Part shown: positions 47,892 to 58,029 of the stretch, piece after piece
Numbering within the stretch: the first letter of the stretch is position 1
Layout: each line of letters opens with the position of its first letter
Assembly: GCA_019916065.1 (NCBI GenBank)
Contig: CM034239.1
Location: forward strand, 39,022,419-39,086,418
Source of the DNA: Vitellaria paradoxa
Lineage: Eukaryota; Streptophyta; Magnoliopsida; Ericales; Sapotaceae
Length of the DNA stretch: 64,000 nucleotides
Direction of reading: 5' to 3'
Position numbers and translations under genes: made by a program
The notes under the pieces: generated by a model
Databases searched by the model: none
What the model saw: the letters and a program-made list of their open reading frames with translations, nothing else
Told to the model about the DNA's origin: nothing

Positions 47892-48398
47892 CTATTCATG
47901 TCTTTCTAACAAAATCTCAGAAGCTGCAGCGGGGAATGATGGAGTCCCTTCAGAAAGATAAGTAAACTCTGGGTTTTCAACTCTAGGGGTTTGAAAAACT
48001 TGTGCAAAGTCATCGGGGGTTAAGGTAATCTCAACCCCTCTAATCCAACTAACAAGACGTTCCATACCTCTTTTTCTGATGATAGACCCCTCTCTGAAAT
48101 TGGCAAAGAATTCATTTACTAAATCTACTATACAATAAGCATGGAATCTTGCCACATTAAGCCACTGCCTGCCTTCAAATTTCTGCTCAAGCATAAACTC
48201 TTCTCTCCTAAAATGATCAATTTGCCAAAATCTCTCAATCACCACTAACTTACGTGACCAAGTATCATCATATCTTTTATCAGCCTCCTCCGTACAAAAT
48301 CTACTCCTGTCAAATGAACTTGACCCCTGTTGTCTATTTGTAAGTCTTTTCATTCTTGGAGCCATAGGAGCTACAAATAATTCAAAGAAATCATTCAA
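47892..48398 (-). CDS. Athila env-like region ORF (168 aa), putative plant transposon protein family
   Basis: Starts ATG at 48398; a second ATG 11 codons in (MAPRMKRLTNRQQGSSSFDRS) matches the usual Athila ORF start and may be the true one. The body (FDRSRFCTEEADKRY, QWLNVARFHAYCIVDLVNEFF, RGVEITLTPDDFAQVF) resembles the domain annotated in many Athila elements as a putative plant transposon protein. It occupies the env position between integrase and 3' LTR. No signal peptide or membrane helix is visible, so a true envelope function is not supported. It is followed by a stop and a decayed region. Confidence 0.65.
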   Translation of the reverse strand: MNDFFELFVAPMAPRMKRLTNRQQGSSSFDRSRFCTEEADKRYDDTWSRKLVVIERFWQIDHFRREEFMLEQKFEGRQWLNVARFHAYCIVDLVNEFFANFREGSIIRKRGMERLVSWIRGVEITLTPDDFAQVFQTPRVENPEFTYLSEGTPSFPAAASEILLERHE

Positions 48399-49417
48399 TT
48401 AACCACTTCTCAATCCCTATGTCCACACAAGTTCAGTGGCCCATTCTATGAAACAAAACTAAAACTTGAAACTAGGATGAATGTCTGTAATGAAAATGGT
48501 CTATGTGACCATTCACCATTCACCACAAATGGGTCAATGCCATAAACTTGGTGGGTATACACCCTTCCACCAAAGATGGGTCCTCTAGCATCATACATCA
48601 ACTTAATCAAAAAATTTTTAATTTCACTTGCAAGAAAAAGATTTTGAAGATAGAAAGATCCAAAACAAGCTAGAGTTTGAGGGTTCTTTGAACCCTTGGA
48701 CCTTATTGTGACCCACGATAAAGGAAGTGATAGGGTAGGAAGAAAATCACTCAAAATGAGAGATTCATGTCTATCCAACATGAAAAACACCAAATAAAGC
48801 TTCATGAAGCCACAACTCAAGAACCCTTGGTGCTTTGAAGCTTGGGTTCAAAGAGAATAAACAAACAACAACCTAGGGCTCAAATGGAAGAAGAAGCATA
48901 CCTTATGAAGTTTAAACAAGAAGATTGAGGTCGAAAATCACTTAGATGGACCTTGGGACAGCCGATTCTTCAATTATTGGAAGTGGGCTTAAGAGGATTT
49001 GGAGTTTGGAGGAGAAGAATAGAGGTTTGAAGTGGCCGAATACGGGTTAAATCAGATTGCAGGGTTCGGACCCTTTGGGAACAGTCCGGACCACAGAATT
49101 GGCCTTCTCCACTTCGGTCAATCAAGCTTACTGTGGTCCGAACCATTTGGTAAGGGGTCTGGACCACATAATGGTCTCCTTTACAAGTTTTAGCTAAATT
49201 AGCTCATTGTGGTCAAGACCATTTGATTAGGGGGTCCAGACCACAGAATGGGACACTCTAAAACTACTTTATGTTGTGTTAATCACCCAACAAAGACCTA
49301 AACTCAAAAATAAAAAAAATCCTAAAACAAAAAAAAGCAAAAGAAAACTTATCCTAATCCTAACTATGATTAATCCTAACTAGATACAACTACAACCACG
49401 TCCTAATTCTATTTCAC
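48399..49417 (-). other. Athila spacer between integrase and the env-like ORF, with a palindromic cassette
   Basis: No gene is supported here; an open frame at 48820-48446 has no recognisable domain. At 49060-49255 lie three copies of the paired GGTC-GACC palindromes otherwise found in the LTR promoter. On the minus strand a splice-donor-like AAG/GTATGC is present near 48902. Confidence 0.6.
49055..49255 (-). repeat. Internal palindromic cassette of Athila (three units)
   Basis: Each unit has two arms of the type GTGGTCYGGACC and GGTYCGGACCAC separated by about 12 bases, so that each arm is near-palindromic and the arms pair with each other. Units are about 65-75 bp apart. The same cassette occurs in both LTRs (44083-44190 and 56345-56446). 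Confidence 0.75.
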
Positions 49418-50540
49418 TCATAAGGGGGAGGGATCTAAAAGATCCCACATTTCAATTTTCGCCACAAAGTTTTCCAAGTATGGTTTGAGACGATGGCCAT
49501 TAACCTTGAAAGTGGTATTATTTCGTGGGTTGTGAACCTCGCACACACCATGACTTGAGACGAAAAGGATGATAAAGGGACCACACCACCTATATCGAAG
49601 CTTACTTGGGAAAAGATGTAATCTTGAATCATACATTAAAACCTTTTGGCCAACATAGAAGGATTTCCTACGAATATGCTTGTCATGTAAGTCATTCATC
49701 TTAGCCTTGGCAAGTTTTGCATTTTCAAAAGCGTCATTCCTTAATTCTTTAAGTTCATTGAGTTGAAGCTTTTGAAATATGCCGGCATCATCTATACTCT
49801 CATTAAATTACCAGATTGCCCGATAGGCCTTATGTTCCATCTCAACGGGTAAGCGGCAAGCATTGCCATAAACAAGACGATAGGGAGATGTACCAAAATG
49901 ATTTTATAAGCTGTCCGGTATGCCCACAATCTATCCACAAGTCTTAAAGACCAATTTATTTGAATGGGATTAACGGTCTTTTTAAGAATTGCCTTGATCT
50001 CCCTATTTGCTAATTCAACTTGGCCACTATTTTGTGGGTGGTAAGCAGTTCCCACTTTGTGCGTCACACCATATTTACGCATTAGGATACCAACGGGTTT
50101 ATTGCAAAAATGCTTACCTCCATCACTAATGATTGGTTGTGGCATCCCAAAACGAGAAAAGATATGTTCTTTTAAGAACTTGACCACTACTCCTGGTTAT
50201 TGGTGTGAGTAGCAATGGCCTCTACCCATTTTGACACATAATCTATGGCCACAAAGATATATTTGAAACCAAACGACTTAGGGAATGGCCCCATAAAGTC
50301 TATCCCCCAACAATAAAAAATTTCTAATATGATCACAGGGTTTTGGGGCATCTCATTACATCTAGATAGGGCTCCTAAGCGTTGGCAACAGTCACATCTC
50401 AAGCAATATTCATATATATCTTTAAACATGGAAAGCCAATAAAATCAGCATTCAAGAATCTTAGCGGTGGTTTTCTTTGAAGAGAAGTGGCCTCCACAAG
50501 CTAAGGTGTGACAAAACTCAATAACACTATGAATTTCATT
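49418..50540 (-). pseudogene. Athila integrase
   Basis: Zinc-binding part [11 protein letters not shown] near 50400, then the core with Asp in WGIDFMGPF (near 50310), Asp in ISDGGKHF (near 50130) and Glu in [11 protein letters not shown] (near 50015). The C-terminal region FYVGQKVLMYDSRL and KLRYRWCGPFII follows to the stop at 49418. All three catalytic acids are present. It is split by a stop at 50187 and frameshifts near 49800-49700. Confidence 0.85.
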
Positions 50541-50557
50541 ATCAGGGATGCATCGTC

Positions 50558-51200
50558 TCACAATTTGATTTGGACAATACTTGTAAAGGTAAGGTTTGTC
50601 CCAAAAGAAATTACGAACATTACGAAGAATTTACCTTTGTCAATCTCTGTCCAATGTGAAGGCATCTGTCCAGTCACTAAGAAGTTGGCTATATTTGCAT
50701 ACCAAGGAGGTTGGATGGGAGGATTGGTGCTAATATACATAATATGCTCATCAGGGAAATGCTCGTTAATTGGTAGGTCACTAGAGTCGGACACAAGATG
50801 AGGTAACCTAGATAGATGGTCAGCTACCACATTCTCTACTCCTTTCTTGTCCTTGATTTCCAAATCAAACTCTTGGAGGAGTAGCATCCATCTAATTAGA
50901 CGGGGTTTTGCCTCTTGTTTGGAAAGAAGATATTTCAAGGCTGCGTGGTCCGTAAACACTGTGATGTGAGAACCTACCAAATACGACCTAAACTTATCTA
51001 GGGCAAAACTACTGCTAGAAGCTCTTTTTCAATGGTAGTATAGTTAACTTGAGCTTCATTCAAGGTCTTACTAGCATAGTAAATAACATAAGGTTTTCTT
51101 TTTTTCGTTGCCCTAAAACTACACCCACTGCAAAATCACTAGCGTCACACCTAAGCTCGAATGGTAAAGACCAATTCAGGCTTTACATAATAGGAGCGGT
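50558..51200 (-). pseudogene. Athila RNase H domain
   Basis: Minus reading near 51130 to 50558: the early RNase H part is out of frame, then [48 protein letters not shown] blocks with Asp in TDHAALKYL and [11 protein letters not shown] near 50815. At least two frameshifts lie near 51000 and 51110. Confidence 0.75.
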
Positions 51201-51209
51201 GGTGAGCAA

Positions 51210-52386
51210 TTATTTAAGTCTATCAAATGCTTCCTGGCATGAAAATGTCCATTCAAATGGAACATCATTAGACAATAGAGAGCATAGGGGGTGGGCAATG
51301 GAACTAAAGGACTGAATGAATTGTCGATAAAATCCAGCATGTCCCAGGAACAATCTTACGTCCTTCACACATCGAGGGGTAGGTAAGTTTTGAATTAATT
51401 CAACTTTAGCTTTGTCTACTTCAATTCTTTGACATGATACTATATGCCCCAAAATGATTCCCTACTGCACCATAAAATGGCACTTTTCCCAGTTTAACAC
51501 CAAGTTACTCTCCTAATATCGTACTAACACCTTTTCAAGGTTGGTCAAGCACTCATCAAAAGTATCCCCATATACGGAGAAATCATCCATGAAAACCTCT
51601 AAAAACTTCTCAACCATATCACTAAAGATGCTCATTACACACCTTTGGAAGGTTGCAGGTACATTGTATAATCCAAATGGCATGCTTCTATGCACAAAAG
51701 TGCCAAAGGGACATGTGAAGGTGGTCTTCTTTTGGTCCTCTAATGCTATTTCAACCTAATTTTACCCCGAGTATCCATCAAGAAAACAGTAAAAAAATCT
51801 TCCCGCTACTCTCTCAAGTACTTGGTCTAAAAAGAGAAGTGGGAAATGGTCATTGCGTGTTACTGCGTTCAACTACCTATAGTTAATACACATACGCCAC
51901 CCAGTCTGAGTGCGTTGAGGTACTAACTCTCCTTTCTCATTCTCCACTACAATGACACCAGACTTTTTAGGAACCACCTGAGCTCGCCTACTTTGAGTCA
52001 GAGATAGGGTAAATAATACCCGCATCAAGCAATTTAAGCACTTTCCTTTTTACCACTTCTTTCATGTTGGGGTTTAGTCTTCTTTCCATTTGCCTTACTG
52101 GCTTGGCCTCATCTTCAAGGTATATATGATGAGTACACACTAAGGGACTAATACCTTGAAGGTCAACTACTGTCCATCCTAAGGTTTTTCTATGAGCACT
52201 CAAGACTTTTAGTAACTTTTTTTCCTGAACTTCTTCTAACCTTAAAGAAATGACCACTGGGAACGTCTCACCTTCTCCTAAAAATGCATATTTTAGTTCA
52301 CTAGGTAAAGGTTTCCTAGGGGGACATGGAGGACATTCCACTGATGGCTTGAGTTTAATCAAGGATGGTTTCAAAGATTCAAACAC
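51210..52386 (-). pseudogene. Athila reverse transcriptase
   Basis: The open part 52386-51988 carries TLGWTVVDLQGISPLVCTHHIYLEDEAKPVRQMERRLNP in Athila style. A break follows, then PFGLYNVPATFQRCVMSIFSDMVE near 51680 and the active site VFMDDFSVYG (near 51590), where Phe-Met-Asp-Asp is the usual Athila form. Then GHIVSCQRIEVDKAKVE and GHAGFYRQFIQSFS. Stops at 51985 and near 51755 and 51460 interrupt it. Catalytic Asp pair intact. Confidence 0.8.
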
Positions 52387-52423
52387 AGGTACCTAACTAT
52401 TAATTACCATAACCTTGTCTCTA

Positions 52424-53526
52424 TTACTTGTCACTCTCCATAGAGTTCTCTCCATCTAAAGCCTCACATATTTCACTTCTTACCAAAGCTCGTTCTAGAT
52501 GGTCCTTGATATAATTCTTCTCAAAGTATTCTTCACTTAAAGCATGAATCACATCCACTTTCCTAACATCCTCAAATTCTCCCATTTGTTTGCCTACCTT
52601 GAAAATGTTCATTTCTACGACCATATTCCCAAAAGATAGCTTCATAACCCCGCTTCTACAATTAATCATAGCATTAGCAGTAGCGAGGAATAGTCTACCT
52701 AAGATCACTGGAATGGATGGGAAGGATTTTGAACAGACTAGGTGTCCAACACTATGAAATCAACAGGAAAGTAGAATTTGTCTACTTGAACTAACACATC
52801 CTCTACTATACCTCTTGGCATTTTGACTAAGTGGTCAGCGAGTTGCAAAGTTATCCTAGTAGGTTTCAGCTCACCTAATCCTAATTGTTTGTAAACCGTA
52901 TAAGGCAATAGGTTGACACTAGCACCTAGGTCAAGTAGAGCTTTATCAATTATGTGATCCCCTATTTCACATGAAATTGTTGGACAACTAGGATCTTTAT
53001 ATTTGGGAGGTGTATCATGCTGGATAATGGCACTAACTTGTTTAGTCAAGAAAGCTTTTTCCTTGACATTAAGCTTTCTCTTAACAGTACACATATCCCT
53101 AAGAAACTTAGCGTAAGACGGATTCTGCTTAATGGCCTCAAGTAATGGGATGTTGACTCTTATTTGTTTGAAAACCTCCAAAATCTCAGAATTCAACATC
53201 TCATTCTTTCCCTTTCCTAACCTTTGAGGGAACAGTGGTTGAGGTGTGTAACTATCTATTTCTTTCTCATGCCTACCCGAAGTTCCCACAGTAGGTTCTC
53301 TCACTTTCTCTTTACTCTTTGCCTCTTTTTCACTATTCTTACTCTCAACTATTGGCTTCTTACTATTACTGGTTTCTTCCTCTTTCTCTTTCTCACCCTC
53401 TACCTCACTCGGCTCTTCTACCTCTTTACTACCTTTCATTTCTAATTTAACATCTAGTGCATTAACTCTAGGATCATCAGGTTTGTGAATCTCCCTCCCA
53501 TTTCTTAAAGTGGTGATAGATTGCAC
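52424..53526 (-). pseudogene. Athila protease and gag-pro linker
   Basis: Open from 53526 to 52738: a Glu/Lys-rich linker, then the retropepsin motif LLDLGASVNLLP near 52900, the form normal for Athila, and LADHLVKMPRGIVEDVLVQV. After a stop at 52738 the frame resumes (ILGRLFLATANAMINCRSGVMKLSFGN) to 52424. Only one stop interrupts protease, so this is among the better kept parts. Confidence 0.8.
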
Positions 53527-53702
53527 CTGTGCATGTGAAGTAGTACTAGAAGTAGAGGATTCGGCAATGTTTACCTAACCTTTTAGGTTTGGGAAAGTCT
53601 GTGAAGGAAGTGTACCACTTGGAGTAATACTCATAGCTTGCGTAATCTTAGAGACTTGCCCTCTAATATCCTTTAAAGCCCTAGACACATTGTCATTGAT
53701 AA

Positions 53703-55040
53703 TCACTTGTTGTTACATAAATTGTTGAACAGATTCCTCAAAGGATCTCTTCTGGGGAAGTTGATATGCAATGGATTGGGTTGTTGATATTGAGATGGTC
53801 GTAAAGGAGGGGGTTGGAATGGTTGGCTTTGATTATCATTTTTCCACCCAAAACCTGGAGGATTTTTCCATTCTTGATGATAAGCATTGTGACGTTGATT
53901 TTCCCCTTGATACTTAACATTCTCACCTTGTGTGTAAGAGGTGTTACCTTGGCCTCTATTTTGGAATGGTTGGTTCTGAGTGTTATTAACATAAGCATGA
54001 CCATAAGCTACTTCCTTAAGTAAAGGAAGCTCTGGACATGAATTAGGATCATGTCCTACTTGGTCACATACCCAACATACCGTTTGTGTTTCCACCAACT
54101 TCTCCTTATTCTTAAGTTCAAGAGAATCTAGCTTATGCTGTAGTGCGGATATCCTAGCACTCAAATCATTCCTCTCACTTAACGTCAACTGACCACTAGC
54201 TATGGGATTCATATGTTCAGAAGATGAAGGAGGTCCTAATTCCCAATCATTGGAATCTTCAGCCACCATGTCAAAGAAATCTATGGCCTCCTCCGTAGTC
54301 TTATCAAATAGGGTTCCATTACACATGGTAGATACTAGTTGCTTAAGACTAGGGGTCAAGGATTCATGAAAAATACTTACTATTCTCCATGTCTTAAAAC
54401 CATGGTGAGGACAAGCCATTAAAAGGTCTTTGAACCTTTCCCAAGCTCGACAGAAGTTCTCATTAGATTTGCATGAAAAAGTGGTAATCTGTCTCCTATA
54501 ATGCTGAGTTTTCTGAGTTGGGAAATATTTTTTAAAAACTCAGTTTGCATTTCACGCCACGTCCTTATAGAATGTGAACGTAGGGAATAAAGCCAAGATT
54601 TAGCTTTGTCCTTAAGGGAAAAAGGAAACAATTGAAGACATACTACATTCTCATTGGCATTGTTCTCAACATAAGTATTGCGAACTTCCTCAAACTTGGT
54701 TATATGGATTTTCAGATTTTAAACCATGGAAAGTGGGCAAAAGTTGAATAATTCCTGGTCTAACCATGAAGTTTCCCCTATTGAAAGGTAAAACTATGTA
54801 GGAAGGTGTAGATTGCCTTACAGGGTTAAGATGCTCTTTCAAAGGAACAAAACCAAGAACCTCTTGGGGTTCATTATCCCCATGTTCACTACCTTCCCCT
54901 CTTAAATCAGCCATTGAGTGAAATAATAAAGTGGTAAGTGAAACTGTGGAATACGAATTTGTGGAGATGGATTCAGGAAGACAAGGAGGGTTTTCTAGTT
55001 CAGATTCTGCTACAATTACCCTACCTGATCTATGTTGCAT
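53703..55040 (-). pseudogene. Athila gag
   Basis: Starts ATG at 55040 (or the inner MADLRGEGSEHGDNEPQ near 54914, closer to the family start). Blocks: QSTPSYIVLP, IIQLLPTFHGLKSENPY; after frameshifts near 54690 and 54510, WERFKDLLMACPHHGF, DKTTEEAIDFFDMVAEDS, then the zinc knuckle CWVCDQVGHDPNSC (near 54070) and an Asn/Gln/Pro-rich tail ending at 53703. Gag forms the particle. Two frameshifts break it. Confidence 0.8.
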
Positions 55041-55150
55041 TCACTTCAAAAATTTTAGATTTTCAAAAATTTTTTTTAAAGAGAAATAAACTTATCTAAA
55101 AAGAATTACGAATAAAAAGAATAGAAACAACCTAAAAACTAAATTTTGGC

Positions 55151-55170
55151 TTCCCGGCAATGGCGCCAAA
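55151..55170 (-). promoter_or_regulatory. Athila primer binding site
   Basis: The minus strand reads TTTGGCGCCATTGCCGGGAA, the characteristic Athila primer site, five bases from the 5' LTR end at 55175. Confidence 0.9.
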
Positions 55171-55174
55171 AACT

Positions 55175-56718
55175 TGACCGACCCTAAAATATGTTTGGAT
55201 TCTATCTCTCAAGTGCAAGAGAGTAGTTGTAGTTTTAAACTCAGTGAGTCTGAGGTCGAATTCACAGGGAGCCTATGTTATTCAGTTTCTAGGTTGTAAG
55301 ACAAATTTAAAACCTAACGTAACTAAAGTTTGATATTCAATTGGAACTAATTCCTAAAGTTTTTCAGAATTAAAATTTAAACTAAAACTAAATTAATTTT
55401 ACTTAAGAAATTAAACAATTGAAATGTTTGATTTTCAAATTTAACTTAATTAACTAATTTCGAAAGTGCAACAATGTATTATGCTAAAATTCAAGGCAAA
55501 TTAACTATTGCAAGGAATTGAAGTGACTAATAAAATTTGTTAATAAAAGGGCTCTTGATTCAACTTACAAGTTCGGGTGATTTACTAATTCGCTCTGGGA
55601 TTTTTAGATGCAACTTTGAATTAGGGTTTTGTTTAAAAAGTGTTAAGAACATTAAAATCAAAGATTAGTACCAGTGATTTCAAATGAATATGGTTAAAGA
55701 TCTTTGTTTTTGAATATTTTCTAAACAAACACGATCAAAGTTGAAATTGAATCCTATTATTTACTTGTTCCAAAAATGTTAAGAACATTTAAACCAAAAA
55801 TCAGTATCAGTGATTTCAAATGAATATGATTTAAGATTTTTGTTTTCGAATGTTTTTGAAATAAGCAAAAATAGGTTTTAAAATCGTAAAGACTTTTGCA
55901 TGTGCTTTTACAACCCATGTGAAGGGTCTACATACATCCCAGAGCTATTCATGAATCACCCTTTCTTGATTCGTTGAATCAAGAACTAGGGTTTCTACTC
56001 GAGCATGATTTTAAATAAAATAAAAGCAACAAATGTAAGCATAAACATTTGATCTATCACTTAAAACCAAGAAATCATATATTAAATAGATGAAACAAAA
56101 ATAAACTTACACAGAAAGTAACTCTGAAAGTGCGTAATGAAAAAGTAGTGCGATTAAGAACAAGCAAACATCCAACAAATCCATAAATCTTCTCTCAAAA
56201 ATTATGTAAAAACCACTCAAAGCTCTTAAGAAATAAACTAAAAAGTATTGGGGAGACGTCCCTTGTTTAGTCGTACAAAAGTGTTATATATAGGTTAAGA
56301 AAAACCCTAGAAAAATGAAGTAAAACGCGCGCCCAGGGCTTTGCTGGAGTCCGAACCCTTTGGGGAGGGGTCTGGACCCTAGAACATCAATTTCTCCAAA
56401 TTCCTTCACTGTGGTCTAGACCATTTGGGGAGGGGTTCGGACCCTAGAACCTTGGTTGCTCCATTTTTCTTTCTCCTTCGCTCTTAGTCCTTGGGTTGGT
56501 CCAAACCATTCTTGATGAAGCTTGAACCACAACTTCTCCTTTGTCTTCTAAGCCCTCTCCAACACTGTTAACTTCACTTTTCTCATTCATTTCCCTACAA
56601 ATAAGATAAAAAAACTTGTAAGTTACAAAATAATATCAAAACTTTAAATTTAACCATTCAAATGCATTATAATGTATCTAAATATAGAGTTTGCAATTAC
56701 ACTTTTCAAGTGTAATCA
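55175..56718 (-). repeat. Athila 5' LTR (1544 bp)
   Basis: TGACCGACCC to GTGTAATCA. Uninterrupted partner of 41380-44451. Promoter parts on the minus strand: palindromic cassette at 56345-56446, then TATA (complement TTATATATAGG) at 56284-56294. Target copy TGCCT follows at 56719. Confidence 0.95.
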
Positions 56719-56869
56719 TGCCTCTAGTCTCTAATGTTTATACTTCAGATGTCAGCCATCCTTTCTGTTGGCTGATGTGAAATCGTTCAATGATAACCTC
56801 CTATCATCTAGGTGACTTGCTATGCCACGTGTCTTCTTTTAATAAGTCATGTATTTATTAGGATAAACA

Positions 56870-57234
56870 ATAATATGTATAATATGTGGGGCCTTAGGGC
56901 ACTACCTAACTTGTCTAGAGGGGGAATCAACCCTAATCAATACTTTATATTTTTACAGTTTTTAACTAAAAATAATACCGAATTACAATGCATGTGAACT
57001 ACCCATTTATTTTTTAATTTGCTTTTAATTTTCTAATTTCCTAGCTAGTTCACACAGTTGAATAATGAGAAGCATTTATATTCTAGGCATGCACACACAA
57101 ATAAGAAAACAAACTGCAATAGTTAATAGACAAGTATACTAGGACTAAAACATTGGTGAGAGAAGTGAAGACCATTTTTTACTTCTTCCCTTAGAGCAAA
57201 TTGAATAGATTATAAGTTGAAACCATGAATGGGA
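56870..57234. other. Sequence between the Tat element and copia 3, nothing recognised
   Basis: 365 bp with no convincing ORF, repeat or promoter. It could be old host sequence or remains of another element. Confidence 0.5.
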
Positions 57235-57725
57235 TGTAAGTTTATAACTAAATTTACACGTAATATTTAGTTAAATATTTAGGATTTTGATCTTTATGAT
57301 ATTCACATATTTTTCCTATTTACATAATATAGTCAAGAACACATACTTTGAGCCATTATTATGAAAATCTTAATGTGGAAAGCTACCTTAAAATATTGTT
57401 CTTGAATATTCTATTTCAATAAAAACAAAACCCTATGGAAAATAGGATTTCTCTTTCTTACCCTATAAACCCTAATGTATTGTAATTTTAATTTGTATGA
57501 TCGTTGGGAATTATTCACTATTTATGGGGAGAGAGAAGACCCAATTTTCTAATTAGTCATTTAATCTTTATCGTCTATCAAAGTAGGATATAGTTAGAAA
57601 ATTAACTTACAATCTTTGGCTAATAATAACTCTTCTAAATAAATCCTTATCAAATTTGGATTTTTATATGAACCATTTTAATTACGACACTAATTATGGG
57701 AATTAATAATTAATTAATTCTTACA
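57235..57725 (-). repeat. 3' LTR of copia 3 (491 bp)
   Basis: TGTAAGTTTATAACTAAATTTACACG to AATTCTTACA; the purine tract complement GTCTCCTACTTGG follows at 57726, as in copia 2. Confidence 0.88.
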
Positions 57726-58029
57726 GTCTCCTACTTGGTTCATATAATAATCCTATATTTATAATTTGATATAGGAAACATAAGGCGCGCAATAACATTA
57801 GAAAAGTCATCTCAATGGCCTATCTTAATTAAATAAACATTAATGAGAGTCATGGTTGTTCCATACTATTAATGGTCTAATAATGTCTTTTTCAAAAGAA
57901 AATTTTTGTCATATTAAACAATTCACATGCGTGTAAACAAATATTGTAAGACAGAAATTTATTAGTTTAGAAAATCTTTAATAGATATAAAATTGTAATA
58001 TTAAGTAAACAAACACTAAGCAATCAACA

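Larger units (their letters stand above)
41380..56718 (-). mobile_element. Athila-type Ty3/gypsy retrotransposon, complete length
   Basis: Minus-strand element with perfect target duplication TGCCT (41375-41379 and 56719-56723). The 5' LTR is 55175-56718 and the 3' LTR 41380-44451, which holds a nested solo LTR. The Athila primer site, gag, protease, RT, RNase H, integrase, an env-like ORF and a long 3' region are all present in order. The core is about 13.9 kb without the nested solo LTR, a usual Athila size. LTRs differ by a few percent by eye. Several frameshifts and stops in gag-pol make it inactive. Confidence 0.92.
8569..56869 (-). mobile_element. Tat-like Ty3/gypsy retrotransposon (outermost element, heavily interrupted)
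   Basis: Minus-strand gypsy element assembled from separated parts: LTR ends at 8722 and 40474, a polypurine tract (complement of 8723-8736), PBS 40451-40472, gag, protease, RT, RNase H, integrase, then an antisense PMD gene. Tat affiliation rests on the gag motif CKWHKSWSHSTNN, an extra RNase H-like domain of the RVT_3 kind, and the antisense PMD gene downstream of integrase, which is known from Tat elements. The right LTR ends at 56869; the left LTR runs out of the window. Five later elements interrupt it. Lost catalytic residues show it is dead. Confidence 0.75.
40474..56869 (-). repeat. Tat right LTR (5' LTR), split by Athila
   Basis: LTR parts 40474-41379 and 56724-56869 add up to about 1.05 kb once Athila and one TGCCT copy are removed. 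On the minus strand it starts TGTTTATCCTAAT and ends AGCACAAACA. A TATA box (minus CTATAAATAG) lies at 40973-40982. The outer flank is ATAAT (56870-56874); the matching left target copy is outside the window. Confidence 0.75.

Noticed and set aside
48446..48820. 124-aa minus frame upstream of the Athila env-like ORF
   Set aside because: No recognisable domain and out of frame with the env-like ORF; kept only as part of the spacer.
56870..57234. Host promoter or gene fragment between two elements
   Set aside because: No ORF, splice pattern or promoter motif of weight is visible.
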